A stretch of 64,000 nt of DNA from Shewanella litoralis (GCF_009828585.1 NZ_WSRZ01000002.1:62001-126000), one strand, 5' to 3'. Shown: positions 18,088 through 28,110, counted from the stretch's first letter. Numbers and translations: made by a program. The notes: a model not told the origin generated them from the letters alone.

Positions 18088-18754
18088 TGCGGTTTCGGCA
18101 ACGCCTAGTCGCAGCCGTTTTATGCTTGAATTGCTGGTGGCTTTTTTACTGACACGATTTCCATACATATCCGTTCCGTTTAAATGGCTCGAAAGCTACT
18201 TCCATGAATTATCCCATGGTATTGCCACGCTATTAACCGGTGGTATGGTGAGCCATATTCAATTATTTCCTAATGGCGCCGGTTTGTGTTTTAGCCAGGG
18301 TGGCAGCAGCATTTTCATTGCTTATGCAGGCTATTTTGGTGCAGCGTTATGGGGTTATGTGATTTTTTTATTAGCGACGAAAAAAAGCATTATTCGCTTT
18401 ACACTCAGCCTACTCGGGCTAACTGTCGCGGCATCATTAGTGTTCTGGGCACGCGATTTGCTCACCATTGCTATCTTACTGGTGTTAGCCATTGTTTTTT
18501 TGTTACCACTTAAATTAAAAAACAGTAGTGTGTTAAACACCTTACTGCGTATATTAGGACTCATGATAATTTTGAATGCCATGGCAAGCCCAATGGTATT
18601 ATTGGGTTTAAGCGGTCAGGGCGATGCGGTCATGCTTGCGCAACTGACCTGGATACCTGCATGGATATGGGTTATGACATGGCTACTATTCAGTGGTGTT
18701 ATGCTGTGGCTGTGTTGGCAAAAAGTAGATTATAAAAAGGGAGTAATTAAATGA
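18080..18754 (+). CDS. M50-type integral membrane metallopeptidase
   Basis: 224 aa, resembling the peptidase M50B-like group. The zinc motif HELSHG is visible in WLESYFHELSHGIATLLTGG, next to the first membrane segment. Four or more further hydrophobic segments follow (AYAGYFGAALWGYVIFLLA; a Leu/Ile-rich stretch; and the C-terminal WIPAWIWVMTWLLFSGVMLWL). Intramembrane cleavage of a membrane protein is plausible, substrate unknown. I prefer the ATG at 18080, overlapping the upstream stop, over an ATG 36 bases earlier; neither has a strong ribosome site. It overlaps the methyltransferase gene by four bases (ATGA). Confidence 0.8.
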   Translation: MPSAVSATPSRSRFMLELLVAFLLTRFPYISVPFKWLESYFHELSHGIATLLTGGMVSHIQLFPNGAGLCFSQGGSSIFIAYAGYFGAALWGYVIFLLATKKSIIRFTLSLLGLTVAASLVFWARDLLTIAILLVLAIVFLLPLKLKNSSVLNTLLRILGLMIILNAMASPMVLLGLSGQGDAVMLAQLTWIPAWIWVMTWLLFSGVMLWLCWQKVDYKKGVIK

Positions 18755-19614
18755 AACGTAACATGATGTTAGGCGCTTTAATTGGTTTTTCGAGCCTTGG
18801 ATTTACCACCACTGTACTTGCAGCAGATGCTGTGCCAGCTAAACAAGAGGCAATGCCGCAAATCAATGCTGCGTTAGCTAAAGCCGTTGCAAGTGAGTTT
18901 CGTTCTGCAGAAAATAAATTACGTGATAATTATCGTCACCCGGCAGAAACCCTATCGTTTTTTGATATTAAACCAGAGCAAACCGTCATCGAGTTGTGGC
19001 CAGGCGGTGGTTGGTATGCTGAAATTTTAGCGCCATATTTAGCCGAAAAAGGTCAATACGTTGCGGCTAACTTTGAAACAAAACCAGCGACAGACACCAA
19101 GCAAACTGCTTATTATCAATCGGCTGGATTAAAGTTTGAAAAATGGGTCAGCGACAACAAAGCCAGTGTGGGCAATGTGCAATTTGTGACCTTAGATCCA
19201 CCGGCTAAATTCTCATTAGGTAAAGATAACTCTGCTGATCATGTACTGACATTTCGTAACTTGCACAACTGGGCAATGAAAGGCGAGTTAGAAGGTGTGT
19301 TTAAAGCCGCTCATGATGTGCTAAAAGTGGGTGGTTCATTTGGTGTGGTTGAGCATCGTGCTAACATTGGTATGGCTGCAGAAAGCGGTTATATGGACCA
19401 AAACCAAATGGTAGAATTGGCGAAAAAGTATGGCTTTGAATTAACCGCGAGCTCCGAAGTTAATGCTAATCCTAAAGACACCAAAGATTATCCAAAAGGT
19501 GTGTGGACTCTTCCGCCACGTTTGGCTATGGGTGAAGAAGATAAGCAAAAATACATCGACATTGGTGAAAGTGATCGTATGACGCTTAAATTCACCAAAA
19601 CAGCGGCTAAGTAA
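18751..19614 (+). CDS. Exported SAM-dependent methyltransferase-like protein (COG4798 type)
   Basis: 287 aa with a Sec signal peptide (MKRNMMLGALIGFSSLGFTTTVLA, cleavage about residue 24-25). The mature part looks like a class I Rossmann methyltransferase: motif I is TVIELWPGGGWYAEILAPYL, followed by DHVLTFRNLHNW and VLKVGGSFGVVEHRA. A periplasmic location is puzzling because S-adenosylmethionine is cytoplasmic; the protein may bind another ligand. It overlaps the M50 peptidase gene by four bases, so the pair is coupled. The family is known in proteobacteria and its function is unresolved. Confidence 0.85.
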   Translation: MKRNMMLGALIGFSSLGFTTTVLAADAVPAKQEAMPQINAALAKAVASEFRSAENKLRDNYRHPAETLSFFDIKPEQTVIELWPGGGWYAEILAPYLAEKGQYVAANFETKPATDTKQTAYYQSAGLKFEKWVSDNKASVGNVQFVTLDPPAKFSLGKDNSADHVLTFRNLHNWAMKGELEGVFKAAHDVLKVGGSFGVVEHRANIGMAAESGYMDQNQMVELAKKYGFELTASSEVNANPKDTKDYPKGVWTLPPRLAMGEEDKQKYIDIGESDRMTLKFTKTAAK

Positions 19615-19761
19615 CCTGCTAAGGGGTAATCTACCGCGTTTATGCTGTGGCTTATCCCTGTTCTCTTAATGACTTCCTTATTGATCATTGATTATGGTCT
19701 ATTCTGCTACTCATCCTTATCTCTATCAAAGCCGTTTTACCGTTAAAAAAGTGAGCCAAGC

Positions 19762-20649
19762 ATGCTGACACTGAACTCAACCGAATTTCAAATACCATTG
19801 GCGCATATTACCCTTGCAGCAAAGCGTTATGGCCAAGCCGATATGCCGATTATATTGGCATTGCATGGTTGGTTAGATAACGCCGACAGTTTTGTTCCAC
19901 TCGCCAATGCATTTGCTCAACATGGATTATTTGAGTCGCATCAACTGATCTGTATTGATTTGCCCGGCCACGGATTATCTGAACATCGCCCCGGACGTTA
20001 CCCCTTACACTGGATTGACTATATCTATGACTTACAAGCCGTTATTCAGGAGATATCAATTGAAGGACAGCCTGTAACACTGATAGGGCATTCATTAGGG
20101 GGCATTATTGCCTCTGCGTATAATGCCTGTATGGGAGAGAATATTAACAAGCTCATCTTGATTGAAGCACTCGGGCCTTTGTATGAATCGGCAGAGCACG
20201 CTAAAACTCGGCTTCGTAAAGGTTTACAGCAACAACAACGTTTTAATCGGCAGTTATCGCGGCCAATACCGACTTATTCCTCGATGGATGTGGCCATTCA
20301 GGCTCGCCATCAATTGACTGGACTTGCATTGCCCTGGTGCGAGTTAATAACGCAACGAAATATGCAATTTATCGATGATAAATGTGCGTGGCGAAGCGAT
20401 CCAAGATTGAAACTTGATTCATTAAATCGTTTTACTTTTGAACAGGTTGATGCATTAATGTCCACCAGTGATACGCAAACACTCTTCATTGGTGCACAAG
20501 ACGGTTATAAACAACTCACCTTAACAGAACAGCATGCAAATACCTGGTTTAGCAACATTAAAATGGTAACATTGGCAGGCGATCATCACCTACATATGGG
20601 CAATGCTGATCTCGTTGCAGAAACGATTGGAGCTTTTGTTCTAAATTAG
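19762..20649 (+). CDS. Alpha/beta hydrolase
   Basis: 295 aa cytoplasmic hydrolase. The oxyanion block is LALHGWLDNADSFVPLANAF, the nucleophile elbow is GHSLGGIIAS (Ser in G-x-S-x-G), and the catalytic His probably lies in LAGDHHLHMG near the C-terminus. CIDLPGHGLSEHRPG is another family block. It resembles the SERHL-like serine hydrolases. The substrate is unknown. It lies between the methyltransferase and fadD on the same strand, with about 147 bases upstream and 216 downstream, so it may be separately transcribed. Confidence 0.85.
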   Translation: MLTLNSTEFQIPLAHITLAAKRYGQADMPIILALHGWLDNADSFVPLANAFAQHGLFESHQLICIDLPGHGLSEHRPGRYPLHWIDYIYDLQAVIQEISIEGQPVTLIGHSLGGIIASAYNACMGENINKLILIEALGPLYESAEHAKTRLRKGLQQQQRFNRQLSRPIPTYSSMDVAIQARHQLTGLALPWCELITQRNMQFIDDKCAWRSDPRLKLDSLNRFTFEQVDALMSTSDTQTLFIGAQDGYKQLTLTEQHANTWFSNIKMVTLAGDHHLHMGNADLVAETIGAFVLN

Positions 20650-20865
20650 TGGCTCAGACAGCTAAAATCGCTGTTATTTTGAAAGCATTTATGTGATTAT
20701 GGTCAAAAATTAAAACACTTGTATGATTTTTGTCACGACAATTTATCATTACAGTAAACATAAAAAAGCCTGCGATAACAATATTAATGATACGCAGTGC
20801 TATAAAATTTTTACCACTGACGGGGAATGCACGTCTTAGCACAGTGGAATGATTAGGAGACACCT

Positions 20866-22539
20866 GTGGACCAGCCTTGGATTAATCACCTGCCTGAACA
20901 TGTTCCGGCCGAAATAGACCCATCTCAATTTAGTTCGTTAGTAGACATGTTTGAAGATTCAGTGGCTAAATATGCCGACCAAGCTGCATTCATCAACATG
21001 GGCGCGACGATGACCTATCGTAAGCTTGAAGAACGCAGCCGCGCATTTGCAGCCTATTTACAAAATGATCTGCATTTAAATAAAGGTGATCGTGTCGCCA
21101 TTATGATGCCAAACTTATTGCAATATCCTATTGCTTTATTTGGTATTTTACGCGCAGGCATGGTGGTGGTTAACGTTAATCCACTGTATACCCCTCGTGA
21201 GTTGAAGCATCAACTAATCGACTCGGGCGCAAAAGCCATTGTGGTTGTTTCAAATTTTGCCAATACCCTTGAAGAAGTCGTTGACCAAACGCCGGTTGAG
21301 TCGGTCATTATTACTAGCCTTGGCGATCAGCTCAGTGCGCCCAAACGTACACTCGTTAACTTTGTGGTGAAATATATCAAAAGAATGGTGCCCAAATATC
21401 ATCTACCACATGCATTGTCATTTCGTGATGCGTTAACAAAAGGTCGTCGCCTGCAGTACATTAAAGCTGATATTAACGGCGATGATTTAGCTTTTTTACA
21501 ATACACCGGTGGAACAACTGGCGTCTCTAAAGGGGCAATGCTCAGCCATAAAAACGTGGTCAGTAATGTATTGCAAGCCAATGGTGCTTATTCTCCAGCC
21601 CTTGACGATGGTGTTGAGTTTGTTGTCACCGCATTGCCGCTTTATCATATTTTCGCGTTAACGGTTAACTGTTTATTGTTTTTACATAAAGGCAGCAAGA
21701 ATTTATTAATTACCAACCCTCGTGATATTCCTGCGTTTGTGGGCGAATTGAAAAAATACCCATTTACAGCACTTACCGGGGTAAACACCTTATTTAATGC
21801 ATTAGTTAACAATGACGAATTTAATAACCTAGACTTTTCTAGGCTTAAATTTTCAATTGGTGGCGGCATGGCGGTGCAGCGTGCTGTTGCAGACAAATGG
21901 CAAAAAATTACCAAAACTCGCTTACTAGAAGGTTACGGGTTAACCGAAGCATCACCATTGGTGACGTGTTGTCCTTATAACTTAGATGGTTATAACGGCT
22001 CTATTGGATTTCCAGCTCCTTCAACCCTAATCCAAATTCGCGATGATGACTCAAAAGTGTTGGCCCAGGGTGAAACCGGTGAGCTGTATGTAAAAGGCCC
22101 GCAGATCATGCAAGGGTACTGGCAACGTCCTGAGGAAACATCCAAAGTTATCGACAAAGACGGCTGGCTTGCGACAGGTGATATTGGTTACATGGATGAG
22201 CAGGGCTTTTTCTTTATTGTGGATCGTAAAAAAGACATGATTTTAGTGTCAGGTTTTAACGTATTCCCCAACGAAGTAGAAGAGGTGGTTGCTATGCACC
22301 CGAAGGTGATTGAGGTTGCCGCTGTGGGCGTACCGCATGAAGCCAGTGGTGAATTAGTGAAAATTTTTGTGGTCGCCAAAGATAAGTCACTTACCGAAGA
22401 AGAGCTAATTAAGCACTGTAAACATCATTTAACGGGATATAAAGTGCCTAAGCTGGTAGAATTTAGGGACGAATTACCAAAAACGAATGTGGGTAAAATT
22501 TTACGCCGACAACTTCGAGATGAAGTGAAGAAAGCATAA
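20866..22539 (+). CDS. fadD: Long-chain fatty acid-CoA ligase
   Basis: FadD, 557 aa, an adenylate-forming enzyme that activates exogenous fatty acids with ATP and CoA for beta-oxidation. The AMP-binding signature is [19 protein letters not shown]. Other blocks are [48 protein letters not shown] and the catalytic Lys region [15 protein letters not shown] start chosen, with AGGAGA five bases upstream. The order fadD-rnd matches E. coli. It is likely regulated by fatty acids through FadR (encoded at 30377) or PsrA, but I saw no convincing operator directly upstream. Confidence 0.96.
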   Translation: MDQPWINHLPEHVPAEIDPSQFSSLVDMFEDSVAKYADQAAFINMGATMTYRKLEERSRAFAAYLQNDLHLNKGDRVAIMMPNLLQYPIALFGILRAGMVVVNVNPLYTPRELKHQLIDSGAKAIVVVSNFANTLEEVVDQTPVESVIITSLGDQLSAPKRTLVNFVVKYIKRMVPKYHLPHALSFRDALTKGRRLQYIKADINGDDLAFLQYTGGTTGVSKGAMLSHKNVVSNVLQANGAYSPALDDGVEFVVTALPLYHIFALTVNCLLFLHKGSKNLLITNPRDIPAFVGELKKYPFTALTGVNTLFNALVNNDEFNNLDFSRLKFSIGGGMAVQRAVADKWQKITKTRLLEGYGLTEASPLVTCCPYNLDGYNGSIGFPAPSTLIQIRDDDSKVLAQGETGELYVKGPQIMQGYWQRPEETSKVIDKDGWLATGDIGYMDEQGFFFIVDRKKDMILVSGFNVFPNEVEEVVAMHPKVIEVAAVGVPHEASGELVKIFVVAKDKSLTEEELIKHCKHHLTGYKVPKLVEFRDELPKTNVGKILRRQLRDEVKKA

Positions 22540-22545
22540 AATACT

Positions 22546-22571
22546 AGCCGGCAATTGAGCCGGCTTTTTTA
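22546..22571 (+). terminator. fadD terminator
   Basis: AGCCGGC and GCCGGCT form a 7-bp GC stem around the loop AATTGA, followed by six T, 7 bases after the fadD stop. Confidence 0.92.
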
Positions 22572-22612
22572 TTGGTGCCTTTCCCCATTTGTATTTTTTA
22601 GCGGAGCTTATT

Positions 22613-23725
22613 TTGTTAACGTTTGAATATATCAGTGATGATGCGAGTCTTTTATCATTAGTTGAGCAATACCAACAAAGTACCTTGTTGGTACTTGATA
22701 CTGAGTTTGTCCGCACCCGCACCTATTATGCAAAATTAGGTTTGATCCAGGCTTATGATGGCAAGACCTTGGCCTTAATTGATCCTGTTGCGATTACCGA
22801 TCTCAGTCCTTTTTGGCAGCTTCTGACTAACCCCAATATTGTTAAATTGGTTCACTCTTGCAGTGAAGACCTAGAAGTGTTTGCCCATTATGGTGAATGT
22901 CAGCCAAGCCCGTTATTTGACAGCCAAATTGCAGCCAGTCTTGCTGGTTTAGGTCACGGCTTAGGCTATGCCAAGCTGGTTGACGCTTGTTTGCAAGTAG
23001 AAGTGGATAAAGGCGAATCTCGTACTGACTGGATGAAACGCCCACTGACTGAAGCGCAGCTGCAGTACGCTGCAAACGATGTGTATTATTTGTATAAACT
23101 GTATCCGCAATTACAACAAAAGCTGGCTGAAAACCAGCGTGAAGCCTGGTTGTTTGAAGAAGGTCAGCGCATGACCGAGGGAAGAATGACGTTACCTGAC
23201 GGTGACAGTATCTACCTTAAAGTCAAAAACGCATTTCAGCTCAATGGCCAACAACTCGCATATTTAAAAGTACTGGCGAAATGGCGTTTAAACAAAGCGG
23301 TTAGCCGTAATTTAGCGCTGGGGTTTGTCGTTAAAGACCATGCGCTGATTGCTTTGGCTAAAAAGCAGCCTACAACCCTAGCTGAATTAAGCCGCTTAAC
23401 CGATTTAACTGAGCAAGAAAAACGCATTCATGGTAAAGATTTGTTAGCTGTGATGGCCACAGCCGATTTAACTAATCTGCCTGAAGAAGTTGATATTGTT
23501 GCTTTAAAGTCAGGTTACAAGTCAGCCTTTAAAGATCTTAAAACGCGTTTAACTGAGTTGTGTGAACGTGAGCAGGTGGCGTTAGAATTTGTCGGTTCAA
23601 AACGTCATATTCACGAATATTTGTTGTGGCTTTATCACAATAAACAAACAGCCACACCATTATTATTGTGCGGTTGGAGAGGGCAGTTAGTTGGTGACTT
23701 ATTGGCCGATATTCAGTTTAGTTAA
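22613..23725 (+). CDS. rnd: Ribonuclease D
   Basis: RNase D, 370 aa, a 3'-5' exoribonuclease for tRNA end maturation. DEDD motifs are visible: Exo I LVLDTEFVRTRTYY, Exo II KLVHSCSEDLEVF, and Exo III with Tyr (LQYAANDVYYLYKLY). An HRDC domain follows (about 205-290; FQLNGQQLAYLKVLAKWR). I chose TTG at 22613 because GGAG lies 6 bases upstream and the product aligns with E. coli Rnd from its start; a longer frame from 22589 has no ribosome site. It begins 41 bases after the fadD terminator. Confidence 0.94.
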   Translation: MLTFEYISDDASLLSLVEQYQQSTLLVLDTEFVRTRTYYAKLGLIQAYDGKTLALIDPVAITDLSPFWQLLTNPNIVKLVHSCSEDLEVFAHYGECQPSPLFDSQIAASLAGLGHGLGYAKLVDACLQVEVDKGESRTDWMKRPLTEAQLQYAANDVYYLYKLYPQLQQKLAENQREAWLFEEGQRMTEGRMTLPDGDSIYLKVKNAFQLNGQQLAYLKVLAKWRLNKAVSRNLALGFVVKDHALIALAKKQPTTLAELSRLTDLTEQEKRIHGKDLLAVMATADLTNLPEEVDIVALKSGYKSAFKDLKTRLTELCEREQVALEFVGSKRHIHEYLLWLYHNKQTATPLLLCGWRGQLVGDLLADIQFS

Positions 23726-23772
23726 GTAGCTTTAACTTTTATCGTAAATGTCCTTATTTTCGATAGCCAATA

Positions 23773-23807
23773 AAAAAGGATACTCGCATTATGCCAGTAT
23801 CCTTTTT
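23773..23807. terminator. Bidirectional terminator between rnd and minE
   Basis: A 12-bp perfect stem (AAAAAGGATACT with AGTATCCTTTTT), loop 11 bases, ending in U runs on both strands between convergent genes. Confidence 0.9.
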
Positions 23808-23824
23808 AGTTTCACCATAGCCAA

Positions 23825-24085
23825 TTACTTTGAATCTGGTAAGGTAACGTTAAGTTCTAATACCGATAAATTATCATCGTTTTGATCGAGTTGCACAGAG
23901 ACTTGGTCATCTGATATCTGAACATATTTGCGGATCACTTCGATGATTTCTTGCTTCATCTTCGGGAAGTAATCGGGCGCACCACGTTCTCCACGCTGAT
24001 GTGCCACAATAATTTGCAATCTTTCCTTTGCTAAGGATGCAGTATTAGGTTTTTTATTGCTTCTGAAATAATCAAGTATCGACAT
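23825..24085 (-). CDS. minE: Cell division topological specificity factor MinE
   Basis: 86 aa. The N-terminal amphipathic membrane-targeting region ([12 protein letters not shown]) and anti-MinCD helix ([19 protein letters not shown]) are followed by the C-terminal dimerisation domain ([20 protein letters not shown]). MinE drives pole-to-pole MinD oscillation by stimulating its ATPase. It is the last gene of minCDE, 2 bases after minD, and it ends at a strong terminator. The length matches E. coli MinE (88 aa). Confidence 0.97.
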   Translation of the reverse strand: MSILDYFRSNKKPNTASLAKERLQIIVAHQRGERGAPDYFPKMKQEIIEVIRKYVQISDDQVSVQLDQNDDNLSVLELNVTLPDSK

Positions 24086-24087
24086 AG

Positions 24088-24897
24088 TTAGCTACCAAAA
24101 ATCCTTTTAAGGAATCCCTTTTTTTCTTCTGTGATAAATCGAACCGGTACATCGTCACCCAATAAGCGTGCGACAGTATCGCTGTAGGCTAGGCCTGCAT
24201 CACTTTCTTGATCAATAATCACTGGTACACCAGAGTTTGACGCTTTAAGTACCGACTGAGACTCAGGGATAACCCCAAGTAGTTCGATGGCTAAAATTTC
24301 TTGTACATCTTCTACACTGAGCATTTCACCCGTTTTGACTCTAGCAGGTGAATAGCGTGTCAGTAATAAATATTCTTTAATAGGTTCGAGTGACTGCTCT
24401 GCACGGCGCGAACGGCTTTGTAACATGCCTAATATGCGGTCTGAGTCGCGTACTGAGCTAACTTCTGGGTTTGTCGTTACAATGGCGATGTCGGCAAAAT
24501 ACAATGCCATCATGGCGCCTTGCTCAATCCCCGCAGGGGAGTCACAAACAATGTAGTCAAAGTCTTTGGCTAAATTGTCTAAAACTCTGCCTACGCCTTC
24601 TTTGGTCAATGCATCTTTGTCACGTGTTTGCGAGGCCGGTAACACGAACAGTTTGTCACAACGCTTGTCTTTAATTAAGGCCTGATTGAGGTTTGCTTCG
24701 CCATTAATCACGTTGACAAAGTCATACACTACGCGGCGCTCACAACCCATAATTAAATCAAGGTTTCGTAAGCCGATATCAAAATCGATGACAACGGTTT
24801 TTTTTCCTTTTAAAGCCAATCCCGTGGCAATTGCTGCACTGGATGTTGTTTTCCCCACACCACCTTTACCTGATGTGACAACAATAATTTGCGCCAT
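24088..24897 (-). CDS. minD: Septum site-determining ATPase MinD
   Basis: 269 aa, a ParA/MinD-type membrane ATPase that positions MinC. The deviant Walker A is [16 protein letters not shown], with [14 protein letters not shown] (switch I) and [12 protein letters not shown] (switch II). The C-terminal amphipathic helix that inserts into the membrane is [13 protein letters not shown]. It is 27 bases after minC and 2 bases before minE. All expected catalytic residues are present. Confidence 0.98.
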   Translation of the reverse strand: MAQIIVVTSGKGGVGKTTSSAAIATGLALKGKKTVVIDFDIGLRNLDLIMGCERRVVYDFVNVINGEANLNQALIKDKRCDKLFVLPASQTRDKDALTKEGVGRVLDNLAKDFDYIVCDSPAGIEQGAMMALYFADIAIVTTNPEVSSVRDSDRILGMLQSRSRRAEQSLEPIKEYLLLTRYSPARVKTGEMLSVEDVQEILAIELLGVIPESQSVLKASNSGVPVIIDQESDAGLAYSDTVARLLGDDVPVRFITEEKKGFLKRIFGS

Positions 24898-24924
24898 TTT
24901 GTTTTATATCCTTTTATTTGCCAA

Positions 24925-25590
24925 TTATTGAGGCAATGATTCAACTGTGAGAGACTCGCCTTCAAGGCGGACACAACCTCTTTGATCGAGAGCGTATTGT
25001 TGTAAATGTTCAGTTAACCAATACTGCCCAGCAATCGACACTAATTCAGCTTCAAGCGAGTTGGCGATAATCACACTTTGATTATCGCCCGCAGCACCTG
25101 CCATGGCTTTACCACGAAGTGCACCATATATATGAATGCTACCATCAGCAATCACTTCAGCGCCATTACCAACGGCGCCAAAAATGATTAAATCAGCATT
25201 TTGTGCGTATATTTGTTGTCCAGAACGCACATTTTGCTTAACAATTTTAGTGGCCCTTTTAGGCAACTCAGCTTTTGGTGCCTGTTTACCTGATTTTACC
25301 ACGGCAATCGCCATGTTTTTAGCCTGTTCTATTTGCGCTTCATTCGCGTCGGTAATTCCAACGATAATTAAATTTCGGTCAGTTAATAATTGTTTGAGCG
25401 CGTAAAAATCGATTTGGGAATGTTTAATCGCAGCAAGATTTAACACCAAAGGTGCCCCCAAAAAAAATTGTGGGGCTTGTGCCAGTTTGTTATCTAATTC
25501 AGTCGCAATAAGGTCGAGATTACTATTATTTATGTGCAGCACTGATAATGTAAAAGACGTGGCTTTTAATTCGAGATTTTGTTTAGCCAT
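24925..25590 (-). CDS. minC: Septum site-determining protein MinC
   Basis: 221 aa, an inhibitor of FtsZ ring assembly. The N-terminal domain has [15 protein letters not shown] and the C-terminal beta-helix has the Gly-rich [34 protein letters not shown] chose the ATG at 25590, which gives a start like E. coli MinC; a TTG six codons earlier is in frame, but the GGAG overlapping it is better read as the ribosome site. It is the first gene of minCDE, divergent from ycgL. Confidence 0.95.
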   Translation of the reverse strand: MAKQNLELKATSFTLSVLHINNSNLDLIATELDNKLAQAPQFFLGAPLVLNLAAIKHSQIDFYALKQLLTDRNLIIVGITDANEAQIEQAKNMAIAVVKSGKQAPKAELPKRATKIVKQNVRSGQQIYAQNADLIIFGAVGNGAEVIADGSIHIYGALRGKAMAGAAGDNQSVIIANSLEAELVSIAGQYWLTEHLQQYALDQRGCVRLEGESLTVESLPQ

Positions 25591-25709
25591 CCCGGCATCA
25601 TTCTCCAAAACATCAGCTATAAACTGATTTACAATTATTTTCTTGAGTCACCATGTTATAGTGTGCTTAGTTGACTATCAAGTTTGAACCTTTGGAAATT
25701 TACACTAAA

Positions 25710-25988
25710 ATGATCTGTGCAGTATATAAAAGTAGTAGAAAAGCCGATACTTACCTTTTTGTCAAAAAACGTGATGTTTTTGATGATGTTCCTGCTCCGC
25801 TAATGGACATGTTTGGTGCGCCCACGTTAGTGATGGTTGTGCCTTTATCCAAGCGTGATCATCTGGGGATTGCTGATATTGGCAAAGTAAAAGCGGCATT
25901 AGAAGAACAAGGCTTTTATTTACAAATTCCGCCACCGATCATTAATTTACTCGACCAACACAAACAAGAGATAGGTTTTAAGCAATAA
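25710..25988 (+). CDS. ycgL: YcgL domain protein (UPF0745)
   Basis: 92 aa conserved protein of unknown function, found next to minCDE in many gammaproteobacteria as here. Family blocks are MICAVYKSSRKADTYLFVKKRD, PLMDMFGAP, and LEEQGFYLQIPPP near the end. I chose the ATG at 25710; a TTG at 25671 is in frame and would add 13 residues without family support. It is divergent from minC and followed 32 bases later by the MltB-like gene. Confidence 0.9.
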   Translation: MICAVYKSSRKADTYLFVKKRDVFDDVPAPLMDMFGAPTLVMVVPLSKRDHLGIADIGKVKAALEEQGFYLQIPPPIINLLDQHKQEIGFKQ

Positions 25989-26020
25989 ACTGAATCTTTT
26001 GAGGAGTAAACAGGACTCAT

Positions 26021-26983
26021 ATGATTCTAAAAATCATCTTAAGCACAACCATTTACTTCTTACTTTCTCCGTTAGTGATGGCTAATAGTAGCCATCACCA
26101 ATTTGCGGATTATTTGCTTTCTTTGCAACAGCAATCCATTAATGCCGGTGTTTCAGCTGTGACCGCAGAGCGGTATATTTCACAGATTAAAATTTTTAAA
26201 AAAGCCAATATAGCATCTAATCCACAATACACCCTTGAGACATTCATTCCGCAAGCTATACCCGAAATTACCGTCAGTACCGCAAGAGCCATGTTGCAAC
26301 AGCATGAAGTTTTAGTTAACAAGCTCAGCCAGCGTTATCAAGTTCAACCTCGTTTTCTGATTGCCTTATGGGGTGTTAATTCGCGCTTTGGCGAGCAGTC
26401 TGGCCGGTTTTCAACATTATCAGTTTTAGCTTCCCTTGCTTTTAAAGGTGAAAATGAAGCTTTTTATATTAATGAGTTTATTGCGGCGCTTAAACTCATC
26501 GAGCAAAAGCAGATCCCCATAGCGTTACTTCGCAGTTCATCTTCGGGGGCTATGGGGCAAATGCAAATGATGCCTTCACAACTATTACGCTATGCTGTCG
26601 ATGGTGACCAAGATGGCAAAATTGATATTTGGGATACGACAGAAGATGCGTTTGCCAGCGCTGCCAATATGTTACATCAACAAGGTTGGCAATTTGACTC
26701 TACTTGGGGCAGGCAAGTTAAAGCGACCATGATGTTGGACCCTAATTTGTTAGGGTTGGCCACGACCCATACTTTTCCACAATGGCAGGCTTATGGCATT
26801 AGGCGTTTTAATGGTGATAACTTGCCATCTCGCAGCGACATGAATGTGTCGTTAATTGCTCCTGACGGCAACAAAGGACGCTTTTATTTGGTTTACGATA
26901 ATTTTCGATTATTACACCAGTTAACGCCTTCATTTCATGACACCTTAGCGTTAACCTACCTTTCTGAAAAAATTAAGCAGTAA
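26021..26983 (+). CDS. MltB-like lytic transglycosylase fold with catalytic Glu apparently replaced
   Basis: 320 aa, exported (signal peptide about 1-21, MILKIILSTTIYFLLSPLVMA). The fold is the lytic murein transglycosylase B family, with RYQVQPRFLIALWGV, SSGAMGQMQMMPSQLLRYAVDGD and GRQVKATMM. In the family the catalytic Glu sits in G-[IV/M]-E-[ST]-x-[FW]-G; here the codons read G-V-N-S-R-F-G, giving Asn120. A Glu occurs four residues later (GEQSG). The protein may be inactive and bind peptidoglycan only, or use another residue. It lacks a C-terminal peptidoglycan-binding domain. It lies between ycgL and ycgN, in the position where E. coli carries ycgM. Confidence 0.85.
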   Translation: MILKIILSTTIYFLLSPLVMANSSHHQFADYLLSLQQQSINAGVSAVTAERYISQIKIFKKANIASNPQYTLETFIPQAIPEITVSTARAMLQQHEVLVNKLSQRYQVQPRFLIALWGVNSRFGEQSGRFSTLSVLASLAFKGENEAFYINEFIAALKLIEQKQIPIALLRSSSSGAMGQMQMMPSQLLRYAVDGDQDGKIDIWDTTEDAFASAANMLHQQGWQFDSTWGRQVKATMMLDPNLLGLATTHTFPQWQAYGIRRFNGDNLPSRSDMNVSLIAPDGNKGRFYLVYDNFRLLHQLTPSFHDTLALTYLSEKIKQ

Positions 26984-27044
26984 CTTGTACCGTTTTCGGT
27001 GTAAAATACCTACAAATTTTGATGAATAACTCTTTAGATAGACC

Positions 27045-27491
27045 ATGATGACTCAGTTCTGGACAACAACCCCCTTAGATGAAATGACGCCCATACAATG
27101 GGAGTCGCTCTGTGATGGCTGCGGTAAATGCTGTTTAAATAAAATTATTGATGATGAAACTGATGAACTGTATTACACCAATGCGGCTTGTCATTTGCTC
27201 GATGCAGACAGTTGCAGTTGTCGACGCTACATTGAACGTTTTAAATACGTGCCAGAATGCACAGCAATAACGCCTGCTAACATTAGTGAATTAACCTGGT
27301 TACCAGACAGCTGTGCTTATCGTCGTTTATATTTAGGTAAAGCGTTGCCCAGCTGGCACCCATTATTAACCGGTGACAAACAGGCTATGCATGCTGCAGG
27401 TATTTCGGTGCAAGGTAAAACGGTTAACGAGATGAAGGTTAAATACCTCGAAGACTGTATAGTGCTGTGGCCATTACTCGACGTTGAATAG
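27045..27491 (+). CDS. ycgN: YcgN family cysteine-cluster protein (UPF0260)
   Basis: 148 aa cytoplasmic protein of unknown function with a Cys-rich, possibly metal- or iron-sulphur-binding N-terminal motif: [12 protein letters not shown], followed by further Cys in [16 protein letters not shown] and [30 protein letters not shown] is a family block. A second Met directly after the first could also be the start. The ycgL-ycgN neighbourhood is shared with E. coli. The length is typical. Confidence 0.92.
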   Translation: MMTQFWTTTPLDEMTPIQWESLCDGCGKCCLNKIIDDETDELYYTNAACHLLDADSCSCRRYIERFKYVPECTAITPANISELTWLPDSCAYRRLYLGKALPSWHPLLTGDKQAMHAAGISVQGKTVNEMKVKYLEDCIVLWPLLDVE

Positions 27492-27526
27492 TTCAACCAC
27501 GGGTAATCAATGCGTCACTTTGAATC

Positions 27527-27552
27527 AAAAAGACCTCAATTGAGGTCTTTTT
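27527..27552. terminator. Bidirectional terminator between ycgN and dsbB
   Basis: A perfect 26-base palindrome with core GACCTCAATTGAGGTC, A run left and T run right, between convergent genes. Confidence 0.92.
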
Positions 27553-27572
27553 TGTTCATCAATTGGGATAAG

Positions 27573-28082
27573 TTACTTTGCCGGTTTTAAACACGGAACA
27601 AGCATGGCTAACCAAATCACCGCATAGATAACAAAACACACCATCATCCATTGTGCCATGCTCACAGAGAGCCATGTCCAGGGAAGGTCACTGCACATTC
27701 CGGTCGGTGAAAACACCGAGGGTAACCACACATCTAACGGCATAAAGCTTGGAAACTCAGGGTAAAAAGAACACGTCGCAAAAGGGGATGGGTTCACCTG
27801 CATGTCGTTAAGGTCATAGGCTAATCTAAACCCCCACACTGAAGACACAGCCCAACTGACTAGGCCTATAAAGCGTACTATCCACAGTTTCGGTTGTAGC
27901 AAGCCAATCAATCCAGCCAATATAAGGCCAAGAACGGCTACGCGCACGTATATGCACATGACGCAAGGAGCCAAATCCATTACGTACTGAAAAAACAGTG
28001 CTGCCAGTTCTAGCACGACCCCAGACAGTGCGAGTAATCCCCACGATAAACGACCACGACAAAAGAGTTGTAACGTTGACAA
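27573..28082 (-). CDS. dsbB: Disulfide bond formation protein B
   Basis: 169 aa, an inner-membrane quinone reductase that reoxidises DsbA. It has four transmembrane segments, the first periplasmic Cys pair at residues 40 and 43 (APCVMCIYVR), and the second pair in PFATCSFYPEFP and TGMCSDLPW. The conserved Arg after CVMC is present. The length is close to E. coli DsbB (176 aa). It lies just downstream of nhaB on the same strand, as in E. coli, but a terminator separates them. Confidence 0.96.
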   Translation of the reverse strand: MSTLQLFCRGRLSWGLLALSGVVLELAALFFQYVMDLAPCVMCIYVRVAVLGLILAGLIGLLQPKLWIVRFIGLVSWAVSSVWGFRLAYDLNDMQVNPSPFATCSFYPEFPSFMPLDVWLPSVFSPTGMCSDLPWTWLSVSMAQWMMVCFVIYAVIWLAMLVPCLKPAK

Positions 28083-28110
28083 GTACTGCTCCTAGTGCAT
28101 TTTTGAGATA

